This document shows positions 28,575 to 39,830 of a stretch of 64,000 nt of DNA, piece by piece. Under the pieces are notes generated by a model. It made no database searches. It was not told the DNA's origin and worked only from the letters and a program-made list of their open reading frames with translations. Source of the stretch: Ampullaceana balthica. Its lineage: Eukaryota > Mollusca > Gastropoda > Lymnaeidae. A program made the translations under genes and the position numbers. The DNA lies in the NCBI GenBank assembly GCA_944989445.1, contig CALYLW010000734.1:1-64000 (forward strand), in the 5' to 3' direction. Numbering within the stretch: position 1 is the first letter of the stretch; every line of letters begins with the position of its first letter.

Positions 28575-29075
28575 TTATTGCATAGCATACGCCGCAGACG
28601 TGCTCATCATAGACAGTGCAAAGAACGGTTGGGGGGGAGGGGGTTGAGAGTAGAGACACAGAAAGCAGCACCAAGTAAATAAAAAATAGCGAGTAAATAC
28701 TACCATCCCTTAAACATAAACTGTGATTGGCATACCCTAGCGAGGGTTAGTCATATTTAGGGTTGTTAATTGCATGTGGTTTTTGTTTGTTTTGTTTGTT
28801 TTTTTGTGTTTTTTTTAAAACCGATTATCGATTATGTAACTCCGATTTTTAATGGATTATCGTTTATAGCTAACTTCATAGAAGTTAGGGGTGTACCGAA
28901 TTTCGCCTGCAAATGTCTCGAAACAAACAATGAGTTGGCAGTCCCCCCCCCCAAACCGACGTTCACTCGCGTTGTTTTGATTTCTTCGTGCTGTAGTTTG
29001 TGTCCGTTCTTTCTCCACTTTCTTTGCACTCTCCATGAGCAATTCTGCGGCGCATGCTACGCCGCGGGGAGTCTA
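28575..29075. mobile_element. Palindromic-ended non-autonomous element, copy 2
   Basis: Both ends carry inverted copies of the same sequence: left GCATACGCCGCAGACGTGCT, right AATTCTGCGGCGCATGCTAC. The right tip is complete (hairpin GCGGCG-catgcta-CGCCGC, then GGGGAGTCTAG, then T). The left tip is about 20 bp shorter and abuts the tail of the tRNA-like sequence at 28450-28521. The interior is inverted relative to copy 1. No coding potential was recognised. Confidence 0.6.
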
Positions 29076-29079
29076 GTAT

Positions 29080-29960
29080 TAAGTAATAGCCTACACTCTT
29101 GTAACTTGGCTTATCGTTTCACTTGCTAATCTGTTCAAGGGGGCATTGCATAATAAAAACAGTCTACTAATATTTGTTTTGGCCGTCTTTATCACCACTC
29201 AGACAACAAGTGTGCTACCATTTCTCCGCTATACTACTCTGTTGTCATCCGGGTTGTACTGCCTATAACGGAATCTTGGTTGGAGAAACAGTTCAGTTCT
29301 CATCTGTGCGATGAATCCTTAATGAGGAAGTTCCCACCAGAGGTCGTCTTTTCTCTGTCGTGGCATGTACTGGTAAAGCTATCTACCGTCTCGATTTTAG
29401 GGCAATTAAATAAATCTTAGCTAAGACAAAGGAAGTTCGGGTTGGGTTAATCTCTTTCTTGCTCAGAAGTCAGTCCTTTGTCTAAAAGTCACTAAATATT
29501 TCTTCGATTAACTGTATTATTTCATTGTGTAAAATCGTAGTTAGGTGCTTGTTGTATGATACATTGAGAAATATAAAAGATTCTCCAAACACGACGGGTT
29601 TCTTAAAATATTATAACGTTTCATTACTTTTGCCAACAATTCAGACATTCTTTCAGTTGGAAATAAAATGAACAAAAAACTTTTTAAAAAGATGAGGCCC
29701 AGCTGCAGTGAGGAATGTAGAATCCCGCATTAAAATCAGAAAATAGTTTTTAGTCACAAACTAAGGAAACAGACAGTTCCCACGTTGTACTGACATAAGA
29801 TAGTTTGCAATTTCTTTGAGATAAATAATCTCCTTATGAGTCATCACAAGTTGATCCACTTGTAATTGATTTTGAATGGAGTGGATAGAAATTTTAATTT
29901 AGAGTGTTCTTGTCCTGGAAAGATATTATTCCTATATCAATAACAATGATAATGATAATA
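29080..29960. other. Unassigned sequence
   Basis: Moderate GC stretch at 29.2-29.45 kb (TTTCTCCGCTATACTACTCT, GAAGTTCCCACCAGAGGTCG) but no frame gives a recognisable protein and I see no paired ends. Confidence 0.3.
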
Positions 29961-29964
29961 AAAT

Positions 29965-31300
29965 AATTTGATTATTTATAAAGCGCAGTACCCCAGCAAG
30001 CAACTGGGCTCACGGCGCATTACATAAAAATAGAAAAAAAAACACATATTCATCAATGTTTTCAAGGTAAAACACTCTTAACCCAACACCAACATATCAG
30101 GACATTACGGCGCACATATGCTACGTTTATCTGTTATTTTTTAATTTTTGTTTAATTAATTTTGAAAGGAAAGTTTGAAGAGATGTGTTATTAGTAGGGC
30201 TGTCAATATTGTTGAACAAAGCTGCCCGGGTACACGTCCAAGTTTTGAACGGGTACCCTGGTTACCCGTTCGAAACACCTCAAATTTTCGCCGTCATGTC
30301 CGCTATTAGCATTATACATGTACTTCTTTGTTTATTATACAAATCCACATTAAGATTTAATGAATCAGCGATTTAAAAATGATGACATTGAAATACTTTT
30401 ATATTACAGTAAAATAGTAATGTAAAAACAATGTGTGTAGAGGTGCCGAAGTGATTTTTTTTCTTTTTTTTTGAATCGGGGCTTTTTGTGTTAGATGATT
30501 TTTGTTTCATGTTCCAAGAAAAAAGGTGTATCAAAATACATTGAAGTAAGTCAGGACCGTGGTGTTTTGTTTCCGGTTGAAAGTTATTTTTTAAAGCGTT
30601 TTCTTGTTAAACGTATTTAACAGCATATTTTTCAAACGAAAAGTTTTAATTTGATAAATTGTTCACGAAATGTGAACACAGAAGAGCCACAGTTTGGCAA
30701 CCGTTGGTATGTACATTGCAGCAACATTTTCACGGGTACCCGGGCGCAATTTTACTACCCGGGTAATTGCGCGGCAATGGGTACCCGGGTGCTCGTGTAC
30801 CCATTGACAGGCCTAGTTATTAGTACCATAAATACGTCGAAGTAGTAGGAATACTGCGATTGTGTAATGGTGGATAATTCCATTGTTTGGGGCACAAAAA
30901 GAGAAAGACCTTTCACCAAATGTTTTAGTGCGTGTCGTCGGATACATTAAGGGCAATTCATAGACATATTTTATATCTTACAGTAGATCCAAGAATTAGT
31001 AAACTGTGAATTTTATTACCTCTATAAAGCCATAATTGCGGTTTTATACCTTTATTATCTTGATAAAGTGTTTTTAAAACAACCTGATTAAGTTTAAAGA
31101 AAGAAAGAAGTTTATCTTAGCAGACTTGTATATATACACTATTAGTTTCTTTCATGTTATAAACACGTTTTTGTGGTATGCTGTTCTCCTGGTAGATATG
31201 TAATTTATTACATGATTAGTTTGAATATGAATCTTGTGTTGTACCAGCCTACAGTAATTATGCTTTAAGTTTCCGTACACATAAGCTTTCAAAGTACTTT
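29965..31300. repeat. Interspersed repeat with AAGCGCAGTACC...GCGC head, split by a hAT
   Basis: Begins TTATTTATAAAGCGCAGTAC ... CAACTGGGCTCACGGCGC, a motif I associate with common molluscan interspersed repeats. It continues after the hAT at 30195-30815 with TTTGGGGCACAAAAAGAGAA and AGACCTTTCACCAAATG. Its boundaries and class are not determined. Confidence 0.35.
30195..30815. mobile_element. hAT element, TAGGGCTGTCAAT ends, 621 bp
   Basis: Terminal inverted repeats TAGGGCTGTCAAT and ATTGACAGGCCTA; perfect 8-bp target duplications GTTATTAG at 30187-30194 and 30816-30823. Multiple GGGTACCC/CCCGGGTA motifs lie near both ends (30.22-30.28 and 30.73-30.81 kb) and are likely transposase-binding repeats. 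No transposase remains. Confidence 0.92.
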
Positions 31301-31568
31301 TTAAAAAAACTTCCCCATTTAATTATAGATTAATCAAGTACAGGACATTCAGCTAATCTTCTCTACACCAATTCCGCAAGAAAAAATCGGAAACACTTCT
31401 AGCGCGTTTTAGATTGTATCTCATATTTTTTTTTCCTACATGAGTGTAGCTAATAGATTTTAAAAAAAATTATATTATAAAGATTGATTCTTGTGTAATC
31501 GATAAGACAGCAAACATTTATGAGACACATGTTACGCGGGAAGTGCTATAAAACTATATTGGATAAAC

Positions 31569-31925
31569 TAAGTGGGAAGTGATATGTGGTATGTGCTAAT
31601 TGGGAAATGATATGTGGGATGTGCTATGTGGGATGTGGTATGTGGGAAGTGCTATATGGGATGTTCTATGTGGGAAGTGCTATGTGGGAAGTGATATGTG
31701 GGATGTGATATGTGGGATGTGCTATGTGGGAAGTGATATGTGGGAAGTAATATGTGGGATGTGATATGTGGGATGTGCTATGTGGGAGTGCTATGTGGGA
31801 AGTGATATGTGGGATGTGCTATGTGGGAAGTATTATGTGGGATGGGCTATGGGGTCTATGCAATGTGGGATGTGCTATGTAGGAAGTGCTATGTGGGATC
31901 TACTATGTCGGATGTGTTATGCAAG
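31569..31925 (+). repeat. Minisatellite, 14-bp unit
   Basis: About 25 tandem copies of G(C/A)TATGTGGGA(A/T)GT, alternating mainly between GCTATGTGGGAAGT and GATATGTGGGATGT. Copies become imperfect at both ends. Confidence 0.9.
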
Positions 31926-33357
31926 GGAGTGTTTTGGCGGGGTCTAGCAGGAAGATGTTTAAGGTAAGTTGGCTTAGGTCATATTGGGGGCGGGATTTTA
32001 GTGAGGCGTGTCGTAAAAATAGCCTGCCCTTCATATTACAGCGTTGATTCAGACCCAGGGACCATTAGCTGATATGTGATTGTGAAAGTGTAGAAGATTA
32101 AATATATTTTTAGTTTATAATGATAGAATAAAGAAAAAACAAATGGGAAGATATTATAAGTTAAGATATTAAATAACAATCCTATAGTAAATGCATTGAA
32201 TCATTTTATTTAACAAACTTATAAAATATGTGAGATGCTGCAAAAAGCATATTACGTGTTGAGACATGTGCAGGCAATCTTCCTTCGACTTCAAGTGTTT
32301 TTTTTTAAAGTTTATATTCATAAAGTGACAGTGCGGCCAATGCCATTATTTCCCCTTTATCCCTTACCCCAATTAAAATAAACAAAACATTAATTTGTTA
32401 AGAATTTATAATTAGCAAACAGTTTTTGAACAATGTTAATGGATCAAACGAAAATACCACACCCACTTCCCCATGCCGGATTCAGAGTTTACATTCCCAT
32501 GAAGATTTATCCTATTTTATTTTACAATAGCAAGTCCAAAATTATAAAAAAAAATTATAATAACTGTAAAATGGGCATTGAGTAGATCGATTAGTTATCA
32601 TCTACTATTACAACATTTAAAATGCACTTTACATGTCATGAAATATTTTTAGATGACAAACGTCAAAGGCGAAACTTTAACCTACATTTTTGCTTGACCC
32701 TTGAATATTTGAACCAAAAACAAGTGTAGTGTCCGGATTTAAAGTCCATCAATGTGAAACTTGTATTTCATTTAACATCTGGGTGATTACAATCATTTGG
32801 AAACTTGCTTGTGCTAGAAATAGTAATTGGGATGCTATTGTGATTTTTATTATGAGACATCAGCACTACACACACTCATACACACATACATTTATATACA
32901 CACACGCTTACATACACACACACAACACAAAACATTCCAACAATCCACGAGAATAATGGATGATGAAAGCGTCGAGTAATTTAACCAATGATCCACTCCT
33001 GTCCATATGACTGAAGTGATCATGAAATAAACTACTTCATGGACTCTGAAATATTAGTCACAATATTCTTCACCCGTGTTTAATAAATATAGACGTCCAT
33101 CTACTTACTATGGACCCACACACGTTTGGTCGGCACAGTGACGCAGCTATTATAACCCTGCGAAAAATTTGATTAACCACAAACAAGGAAAACCGAGATT
33201 AATATTGTTCTCTGAAAAGCAATCAACTATTAGTGTATAGCTGTTTACGTCGCTTCATAAGCCACTGAGTAGACGTTGTGCTGACTTGAAAAAAGAAAGT
33301 CATTCGAAATAGCGTGTAGTAGATTAATACAAAAATATGCTGAACTATCAAAGAGTG
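31926..33357. other. Unassigned sequence with a CA-rich microsatellite
   Basis: A CACACA/CATACA-rich run lies at about 32866-32930. The remainder is AT-rich without a supported feature. Confidence 0.4.
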
Positions 33358-33612
33358 TGACGCGGTGGTCGAGTGGCACGATGGTCAGGGGCTCGAATCC
33401 ATGTGAAGGCAAGGATGTGTACCCAGGGCCTAGGACGTCCCTGAGTCACCCAGCTCCGAATGGATACCTAACAGAGTTAGGCGGCTGGGTAATGCGTGGA
33501 ACCCTCATAGCCGTGGCCTGTGAATGCTGCATCACTTGCCAACAGATCATCCGTCATGGTCTGTGGACTCAATTATCTTCTGCATAGAAGGAGCGTCTGT
33601 ATAGATAAGATA
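33358..33612 (+). mobile_element. tRNA-derived SINE, copy 2
   Basis: Same layout as 26811-27091. A box TGGTCGAGTGG, B box GGCTCGAATCC with an internal deletion between them, the CCCTGAGTCACCCAGCTCCG body, and the tail GGACTCAATTATC...GGAGCGTCTG then TAGATAAGATA. Older or more damaged than copy 1. Confidence 0.82.
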
Positions 33613-33857
33613 CGAGTAAGTGGGATTCGAACAGGCTAGGCTGCGAAGAAACACATGTATGGCAAAGTTATTTTGATGAGGCTTACAGCAGGCATTGTAA
33701 GCAGGGCCATAAAAGACTTTGGCGCGACTCCCCATTAGAAGGTAGCCTCTCTGATAATTTAATTACAAAAACAGTTCTAATAGGGAACGGTTATATTCGA
33801 TAAAACTGTGGCTACTGAATTATCGAAATAATCACATTGATTTCCGTCAGCGTATGT

Positions 33858-34065
33858 CAGTGGTCGTGAACCTTTTTGGGGCGGCGTGCCCAAAATTCAA
33901 ACAAATCCCACTTATTTATTGCAAAGTGACAACACTTTAGTAAAACCGAAAATGGGTGTTTGGCTTAGCTGGTTTGATTTAAGAAGTAATATATTTGTCG
34001 CATGGCCGCTGGTGAGGCACTTGCGTGTCGACTATGGCACATGTGCCATAGGTTCGCCATCACTG
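33858..34065. mobile_element. hAT (Charlie-like) MITE, 208 bp
   Basis: Left end CAGTGGTCGTGAACC, right end GGTTCGCCATCACTG (reverse complement CAGTGATGGCGAACC), with the typical inner TATGGCACATGTGCCATA palindrome. These are hallmark termini of a widespread hAT MITE group. Flanks GCGTATGT/GCTTAGGA agree only 5/8, so the target duplication has decayed or one end is off. Confidence 0.75.
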
Positions 34066-35455
34066 GCTTAGGAGATCTTTTTTGTAATGCGGTGAGCGTC
34101 CTCGGGTAGAAATAATTTTACTATTTCTTGTGGGGAAAAAATATGTAAAAAATGGCTACAAAATTTGGAATATTAATATATTTAATTTATGTCAAGCATG
34201 TTAAACGGTTTTTTTTACGCTTCACGTCTTTAATTATCTCTTCGAATTTTATAGTCATTTTTGAAGAGTCATTTAGTTTTTGAAGCCTTAACTAGTATCG
34301 AAATAACAAGCGCATATTTATAAATACTTAAAAACGGAAAATCTTTATGAAGGAGAATATACGATAATTATGATTGGTGTTACTTTGATTATCTGCACCT
34401 ATTTAATTTTAATTGTTAATTTTATATGTGTGTAGCAATTTTGTAAATATATTTTTTTTAAAAGTTGTCATTTAGAAATACGTATCATTAACGATAGCAA
34501 GCTTTTTATTTTCTTTATTGTTCGCTTAGATGCCCAATTTTTAATTAACTTTGTGACCACTGCATGATCAAACGTGGCAATATAAAAGTGCAGATGACGT
34601 AATGGTTTGAAAGTAATTTTAGCTCGTTTTTAGAATTCTACTTCAGGGCGTTTTCTATGACTCCAATCCTGGGTATTGTTACAATCGTGTTGTTTCGGAG
34701 CAACGGGCTTAATTTGTGATGGACATAACAATGAACAGAAAAACAATGATAGCTCAATCACAGAGGTAACTCGGATGCTGAGGAAGTTAATGGTTCTAAA
34801 TGTAAAGCCTCTGAAACGTATAGGGAGCACTTAGAAAGTTGGCTTAATTAGAAACATCTGCAACTATACAATCACAAGTAGATGAATAAGACATATGAAT
34901 ATATTGTTCAACATTAATATCACAATGTTTTTAATATGCAGCAGTGTGTCCCTGTGTTGGCCTGACCCGACACAAATGAAGCACATTGTCATGGTTGAGT
35001 GAACACGTGTTATGTAGTGGAAGGGTTTGAAGTGCAGGCTTGCGTTTTGGTTGAAGAGAAATTAAACTGCTGCAGTCGTCGCAACCCGAATTTATATTAT
35101 AACACATTATTTATTTCAAAGCAAATCCTCGACTACAAATAGATTTCTACCAGTATGTAGTAAAGCCTAGGTTAATCTTAAATACCGCTACCTATTTCTG
35201 TCACTAGATTCGAAAGTTCATCACTTAAATTTACATTATATTTACAAATGTATCGACTTCGGTGTCCGTAAAACCACGATATCATTCAGCTATTCATTTT
35301 CAACTATCGGGTCATTTGTCAATCAACAATATAATCAGTTATATGAAGTTCGTGATGGACTGAATTTTGTGCTTTAATTGATTAAATGATATTCCCATCT
35401 CAGATCGAGCTAAAACAAGAAATAAACCCTCGAATGATTATTTAAACGCAATTTC
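34066..35455. other. Unassigned sequence
   Basis: AT-rich, with a short minus-strand ORF (34630-34830) that has no recognisable domain. No paired repeat ends found. Confidence 0.3.
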
Positions 35456-35479
35456 TAAAAATTAATTTCCGATTTTTTA

Positions 35480-36490
35480 AATCCTTTATACTAGGTTGTG
35501 GTATCTGTTTGTTTGAGCCCTTGTCGAAAAAACTTTGGATCGATTTTTACCCACTTCCTCATAAGCTAGTGAGCTGAAATTTTGCAGGCAGTTTCGTGCC
35601 GATGATTAAATGATGTATCACAATTTCAGATCGATCTCATGTACTGTAATTAAATTATTGAATTTTTAGATTATTTTATTTATCTCTATGTATCATCTTA
35701 TTTTTTTTAGATAGACTGTCGCGGTGATTATTATATTGAACAACCTTTTTAATACTTTCCTGATGCTCGATTCGGTGCGTATTATATGGACTATAATTTT
35801 TTTAAAAATATATTCCCGATCGGTGCGCATTATTTTAAACATGTTTTATCAGACATAAATAAAATTTTGGATTTTTGGTTTGTCGTGCGCTGCGTATTAT
35901 AATGAACATTCTTTTAGTTATGTCTCGTACATAAAGGATTTATAGTAAAAAACTTGGATTTTTACGTTTTTAAAATTTTTTATTAAATCCTTTATATTAA
36001 CTTGTGGTGCATGTTTGAGCCCTTGTTGAAAAAACTTTGGATCGATTTTTCATCCACTTCCTCGTAAGCTATCGAGCTGAAATTTTGCAGGCAGACTCGT
36101 ACCGATGATAAAAGTGACGTATCAAAATTTCAGATAATTCGAAAGTACTGCAATTAAATTAATGAATTTTTAGATTATCTTTATTAATCGCTATGTAACA
36201 TGTTACATTTTTTGCTATAGTTTCGTGGTGCATATTATATTGAATGACCTTTTTAATACTTTCCTGTTGCGCAACTCGGTGCGTATTATATTGAAGGTAA
36301 TTTATAAAAATATATTACCGATCGGTGCGCATTATATTAAACATGTTTTACGAGACATAACTAACGTTTTGGATTTTTCGATTGTCTTGCGCTGCGTATC
36401 ATAATGAACATTCTTTTAACTATGTCTCGTACATAAAGGATTTATAATCAAAACTTGTTTTTTTACGTTTTTTAAAATTGTTATTCAAGT
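35480..36490 (-). repeat. B-type repeat units in reverse orientation (two units)
   Basis: Two head-to-tail units read on the minus strand: TTTATGTACGAGACATA start, then AATATAATGCGCACCGATCG-type motifs (plus strand CGATCGGTGCGCATTATA), GAGATAAATAAAATAATC, ATTAATTTAATTGCAGTA, AGCTCGATAGCTTACGAGGA and AGTTAATATAAAGGATTT end. Same subfamily as the B units at 3.24-3.72 kb and 44.45-45.24 kb. Confidence 0.75.
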
Positions 36491-36599
36491 GAAATCATTC
36501 TAGATTACATTAATATATCATATAGAATGGGACTGCGATAAAGCTTTTAAATAAAATACGAAATACACAAACAAATTGTGCAATTAAAACAATACATTT

Positions 36600-37445
36600 A
36601 ATTTAATTAAACTAACACGAAAGTAGACGTTTCGGTTAACGCCTTCATCAGTACAATAACATAAAAGTCGTAATTAGAAATTACATAAGTAATATTTAAA
36701 TTCTTAAGACATATTATCTTATAAAATATTTATGTAAAATAAAAAGAAAGGAAAAACAAAAGCAAACAAGGACACAGGATATAAGAAAAAGAAGGAAGCA
36801 TCTAAAGTTTCAATGAAAACCACAACGGGAACAAGATTATGCAGTTAGTTAAAATTATGAATTTGGTTAATTCCATATTGAGCCAACGTACCAACAAATT
36901 TTATAAGTCTTTTTTCCAAGTGAATCCTATCATTGGTATTGCTTGCATATAAAATACCAGTTACTGCAATATGTGAAATGTCGTCATGGTCAACACTGTT
37001 AAAATGTTTAGACACAGGACATTGAGCCTGTTTATTTATATTATACAGGTGTTCTCTAAACCGATCTCCAAGACCACGACCTGTCTCACCCACGTACATT
37101 TTATTACACCTCTTGCAAAGCATTGCATAAATCACGTTGCGACTTCTGCAAGTGAATCCATCTTTTATTATGAATTTTTCGAGAGGGAAAGAAATTTTAT
37201 TAATTTCAATCACATATGTTCAAGTATTGCAACGGTTACGGATGCAACCTTTTGTTCCAATATGTGTTTTCATTGTGGGAAGGTGACTTCTTACAAGTAT
37301 ATCTCTGAGGCGTCTATCCCTCCGGAAAGCAAAAAGAGGAAGTTTTTTGAAGACCTGCTGAGTTAGAGGGTAAGCCATGAGGATTGGTCTGTTTCTGAGA
37401 ATCACCTGGCGGGCCCTAAAATTATGGGGATGAATAGTTAAAATA
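36600..37445 (-). mobile_element. Penelope-like element, 5'-truncated, with GIY-YIG domain
   Basis: Minus-strand translation gives FRARQVILRNRPILMAYPLT and FAFRRDRRLRDILVRSHLP (end of RT), then CIRNRCNTC, and after a frameshift VIYAMLCKRCNKMYVGETGR followed by GLGDRFREHL and QCPVSKHF. This order (RT tail, cysteine linker, GIY-YIG nuclease with MYVGETG core) defines Penelope-like retroelements. The copy lacks most of the RT and is frameshifted near 37216. A hammerhead-like motif sits about 190 nt after the stop. It abuts LINE-4 at about 37.44 kb. Confidence 0.85.
36624..36651 (-). ncRNA. Hammerhead-ribozyme-like core of the Penelope-like element
   Basis: On the minus strand: GTA-CTGATGA-AGG-CGTTAA-CC-GAAAC-GTC-TAC. 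It has the invariant CTGATGA and GAAA boxes in the right order, a short stem II (GG/CC), a stem III reduced to two pairs (A-U, C-G) before the cleavable GUC, and a GUA/UAC stem I. Minimal hammerheads with this shape are known in Penelope-like elements. Cleavage would follow GTC. Confidence 0.75.
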
Positions 37446-37899
37446 AATTTGGATCAATCACATATAGCAGCACTGGCTTCATCATGCTGTTGCAATCTTT
37501 AATTTTTAAATTGCTGCTTAGTTTTCTGGAGACCCAAAAATAATTGTGTTGTTGTAAGTCTGCTTTTGCATTTCCAATACTAATTCTGACATCAGAATCC
37601 ATCCCACCAACTCGATGGAGTCTCCCCTTCTAGTATGATGGATGCTGTACTCGTGTCTTTAAGCTTGGATACGATACATTACACTTCAGTTATTTTTATA
37701 TTAAGTCAAATGCTAACAGAATTGATTTCAAAATAATGTTAGTTTTCTCCTGTATCTGTTTGTGGGCATGTGATAGAAAGGATAGATCATCATAAAGATC
37801 AAGGTCATCAAGTTAATCCCACAAAGTCCATTGAATACCATTCATTTTCTGCAGTGCGTATGGTTTCATCAACCAGTCATTGGCAAATAAAAACCGGAA
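37446..37899 (-). mobile_element. LINE-4, RT end and C-terminal part
   Basis: The minus strand reads FRFLFANDWLMKPYALQKMN, GIQWTLWD-LDDLDLYDDLSF (the RT catalytic region; the normal FADD is LYDD here), LSHAHKQIQEKT, then GGMDSDVRISIGNAKADLQ and ISRKLSSNLKIK-like C-terminal motifs. This is a common LINE family in aquatic animals. Several stops. It continues 39132-39830 across the solo LTR. Confidence 0.78.
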
Positions 37900-37904
37900 G
37901 GTGA

Positions 37905-38112
37905 TGTTAACAACTGATGTCTATACACTAGACACCAGCACATATATGTTAATTATTGACTCTTGTTGTCTAGGGTCATCTTATCAATACATGCATTCAA
38001 ATTTGGCTCTAGCCCCCAGTGTTAAGTATTAATACTAATCTCGAACTACCATACTTAAACACATACAAATGATGACACAACACCGCAGTGTACAACTGAA
38101 AGGAAATATTTG

Positions 38113-38173
<61 letters not shown>

Positions 38174-39126
38174 ATAAATATATATACAACATGAAAATGG
38201 TATAAAATATGAATATGTAGAATGTAGACAATAATAATTAGGTACAAAATATATAAAATAAAGGTACGTTGTGTTCTCAACTTAACTTCTTAATTTCACA
38301 ATAAAGAACTGGTCCAGGTCCTTTCTCCTCTTCGGACACCTGGCTCCGCCTCCAAAATGCCTATGCGAGATTGACCACCTGTCCGTCTCGCTCTTGTGGG
38401 TGTTCCCAGACTTTAAAGTCGTGCCCCCTCAGTTGCGTTTTCAGCACTGGTTCTCACTTTCTCAAGGCTCAGTGTCGTCTTTCCCACTTTTGCATGTAGA
38501 GCACATCTCGTGCTCACTTCAACACTAAGTTGCACTTGGCTATTCTAGCCCTACGTTACTTTCTTCACTGTAGGTAACACTACCCTACATTACTTGCTGA
38601 AAATACAATTACAGATACATATATCGACTAACAATATATCAATCAATATATAACAGGATAATAACAACAAACTCTAACATACATTTGACTATCCTTATAA
38701 TTCTAACAGTCTAACAAACCTGAACCCCTTCAGCAAAGCTCTGTTCCCCACAGTCTATCTCCTAGAGCCTAATTCCCAGGGTGACCTGTATGGTCTGGGA
38801 GAGAGAACGGCTCATGGTTTTCTCCCCAGTATATAAGGACCGCTCACCCACACCATCATGGCATCTGCTCTAAATTCCTTTTACTTCTATTGGGTGAACA
38901 TTTCCCCATGGCTGGTGCATGTGACAACTTTCTCCTGGTTGGTCAAACCCTAAGTATCGTCTTCTTGGCGCGTGACGGACTGTTTCCAGTAGGTACCAAT
39001 AACGGCCCCATTTGCATAACATTTCTAAAACTTAGCTTGACCCAAGGTCAACTGTATGGTCTAACCCTTATCCCCAACGGTTCTAAACTTAATGACATTC
39101 TCAAACATGTATTGAGGTACTCAACA
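37905..39126. mobile_element. Solo LTR (1,222 bp) inserted in LINE-4
   Basis: The segment starts TGTTAACA and ends CTCAACA, obeys the TG...CA rule, and is flanked by 5-bp direct repeats GGTGA (37900-37904 and 39127-39131). The LINE-4 reading frame continues on either side (GCLLSP on the right, FLFANDW on the left), which proves insertion. Inside are an (AT)n run at 38116-38175, AATAAA at about 38300 and CAGTATATAAGG at about 38828. There is no gag-pol, so it is a solo LTR; orientation unsure. Confidence 0.85.
38116..38175. repeat. (AT)n microsatellite
   Basis: Nearly uninterrupted AT dinucleotides inside the solo LTR; likely polymorphic in length. Confidence 0.9.
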
Positions 39127-39131
39127 GGTGA

Positions 39132-39830
39132 CAATAAGCATCCTTGCCTCACACCTGGAAAGCATTTGCCACCTGGTGGCGATAGATAGATAACACGGCA
39201 GGTCATCCCTAAGTGTTCTCGATTATATCTATGATTTTATACAGCTCCCCATAGTGTCTTAACAATCCCCATAGCATTAGCCTATTCACACTGTCAAAGG
39301 CTTTTTCATAGTTAACAAAGTTGACATATAGAAGCTAGTTCCACTCGAGTGACTGTTCTAGGAAAATTTATAGTACTGCAATCTTGTCAGTACAGGATTT
39401 GTTGGTGCAAAAGCCAGCTTGCTGGTCTCGTATCAAATTTTTTAAATTCTGTTGAGCAGCACACGATTGAAAACTTTGTTTGGGACAGCACTGTGAAAGC
39501 TTTGTAGTTGTAGCATGAGCTTAAAGTACCCTTCTTTTGAATCCTGATGAGGTATCACTCTTTCAAATCAGAAGGAACTTGCCCCTTTCTCCCAAATCTT
39601 CATGAACAAAGGGTTTAGCATTTCTGCGCAGGTTTCCGAGTACGCCTTCAGTACCTCTGCTGGGATGACATCAGGTCCTGCAGCCTTTTCATGTCTTAGT
39701 CGTTTAATGACCATACAAATCTCTTCTTTTCGAAAAGCTCTTTTTGTTTTAATAAATATCAATCTTTTATAGATGTCAATGTCAAAATGCTTTAACATTT
39801 TATCCAAAAACTTTTAGGAAATTTATCAAG
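39132..39830 (-). mobile_element. LINE-4, linker and first half of RT
   Basis: The minus strand starts with FRKEEICMVIKRLRHEKAAG, PDVIPAEVLKAYSE, continues with AGF-TNKSCTDQI, LLYVNFVNYEKAFDSVNRLM, LWGLLRHYGE, and ends FPGVRQGCLLSP at the LTR. These are ordered RT motifs of a non-LTR element. 5'-truncated at about 39.83 kb; many stops. Confidence 0.78.

Noticed and set aside
31569..31925. Regular repeats resembling a CRISPR array
   Set aside because: Direct 14-bp tandem units without unique spacers, in a eukaryotic genome: a minisatellite.
34630..34830. Minus-strand ORF with C-P-S and K-R-P motifs
   Set aside because: No recognisable family and no splice partners; not enough to call an exon of a paralogue.
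38890..39189. 99-codon plus-strand ORF
   Set aside because: It spans the LTR/LINE-4 junction and reads the antisense of RT at its end, so it is not a gene.
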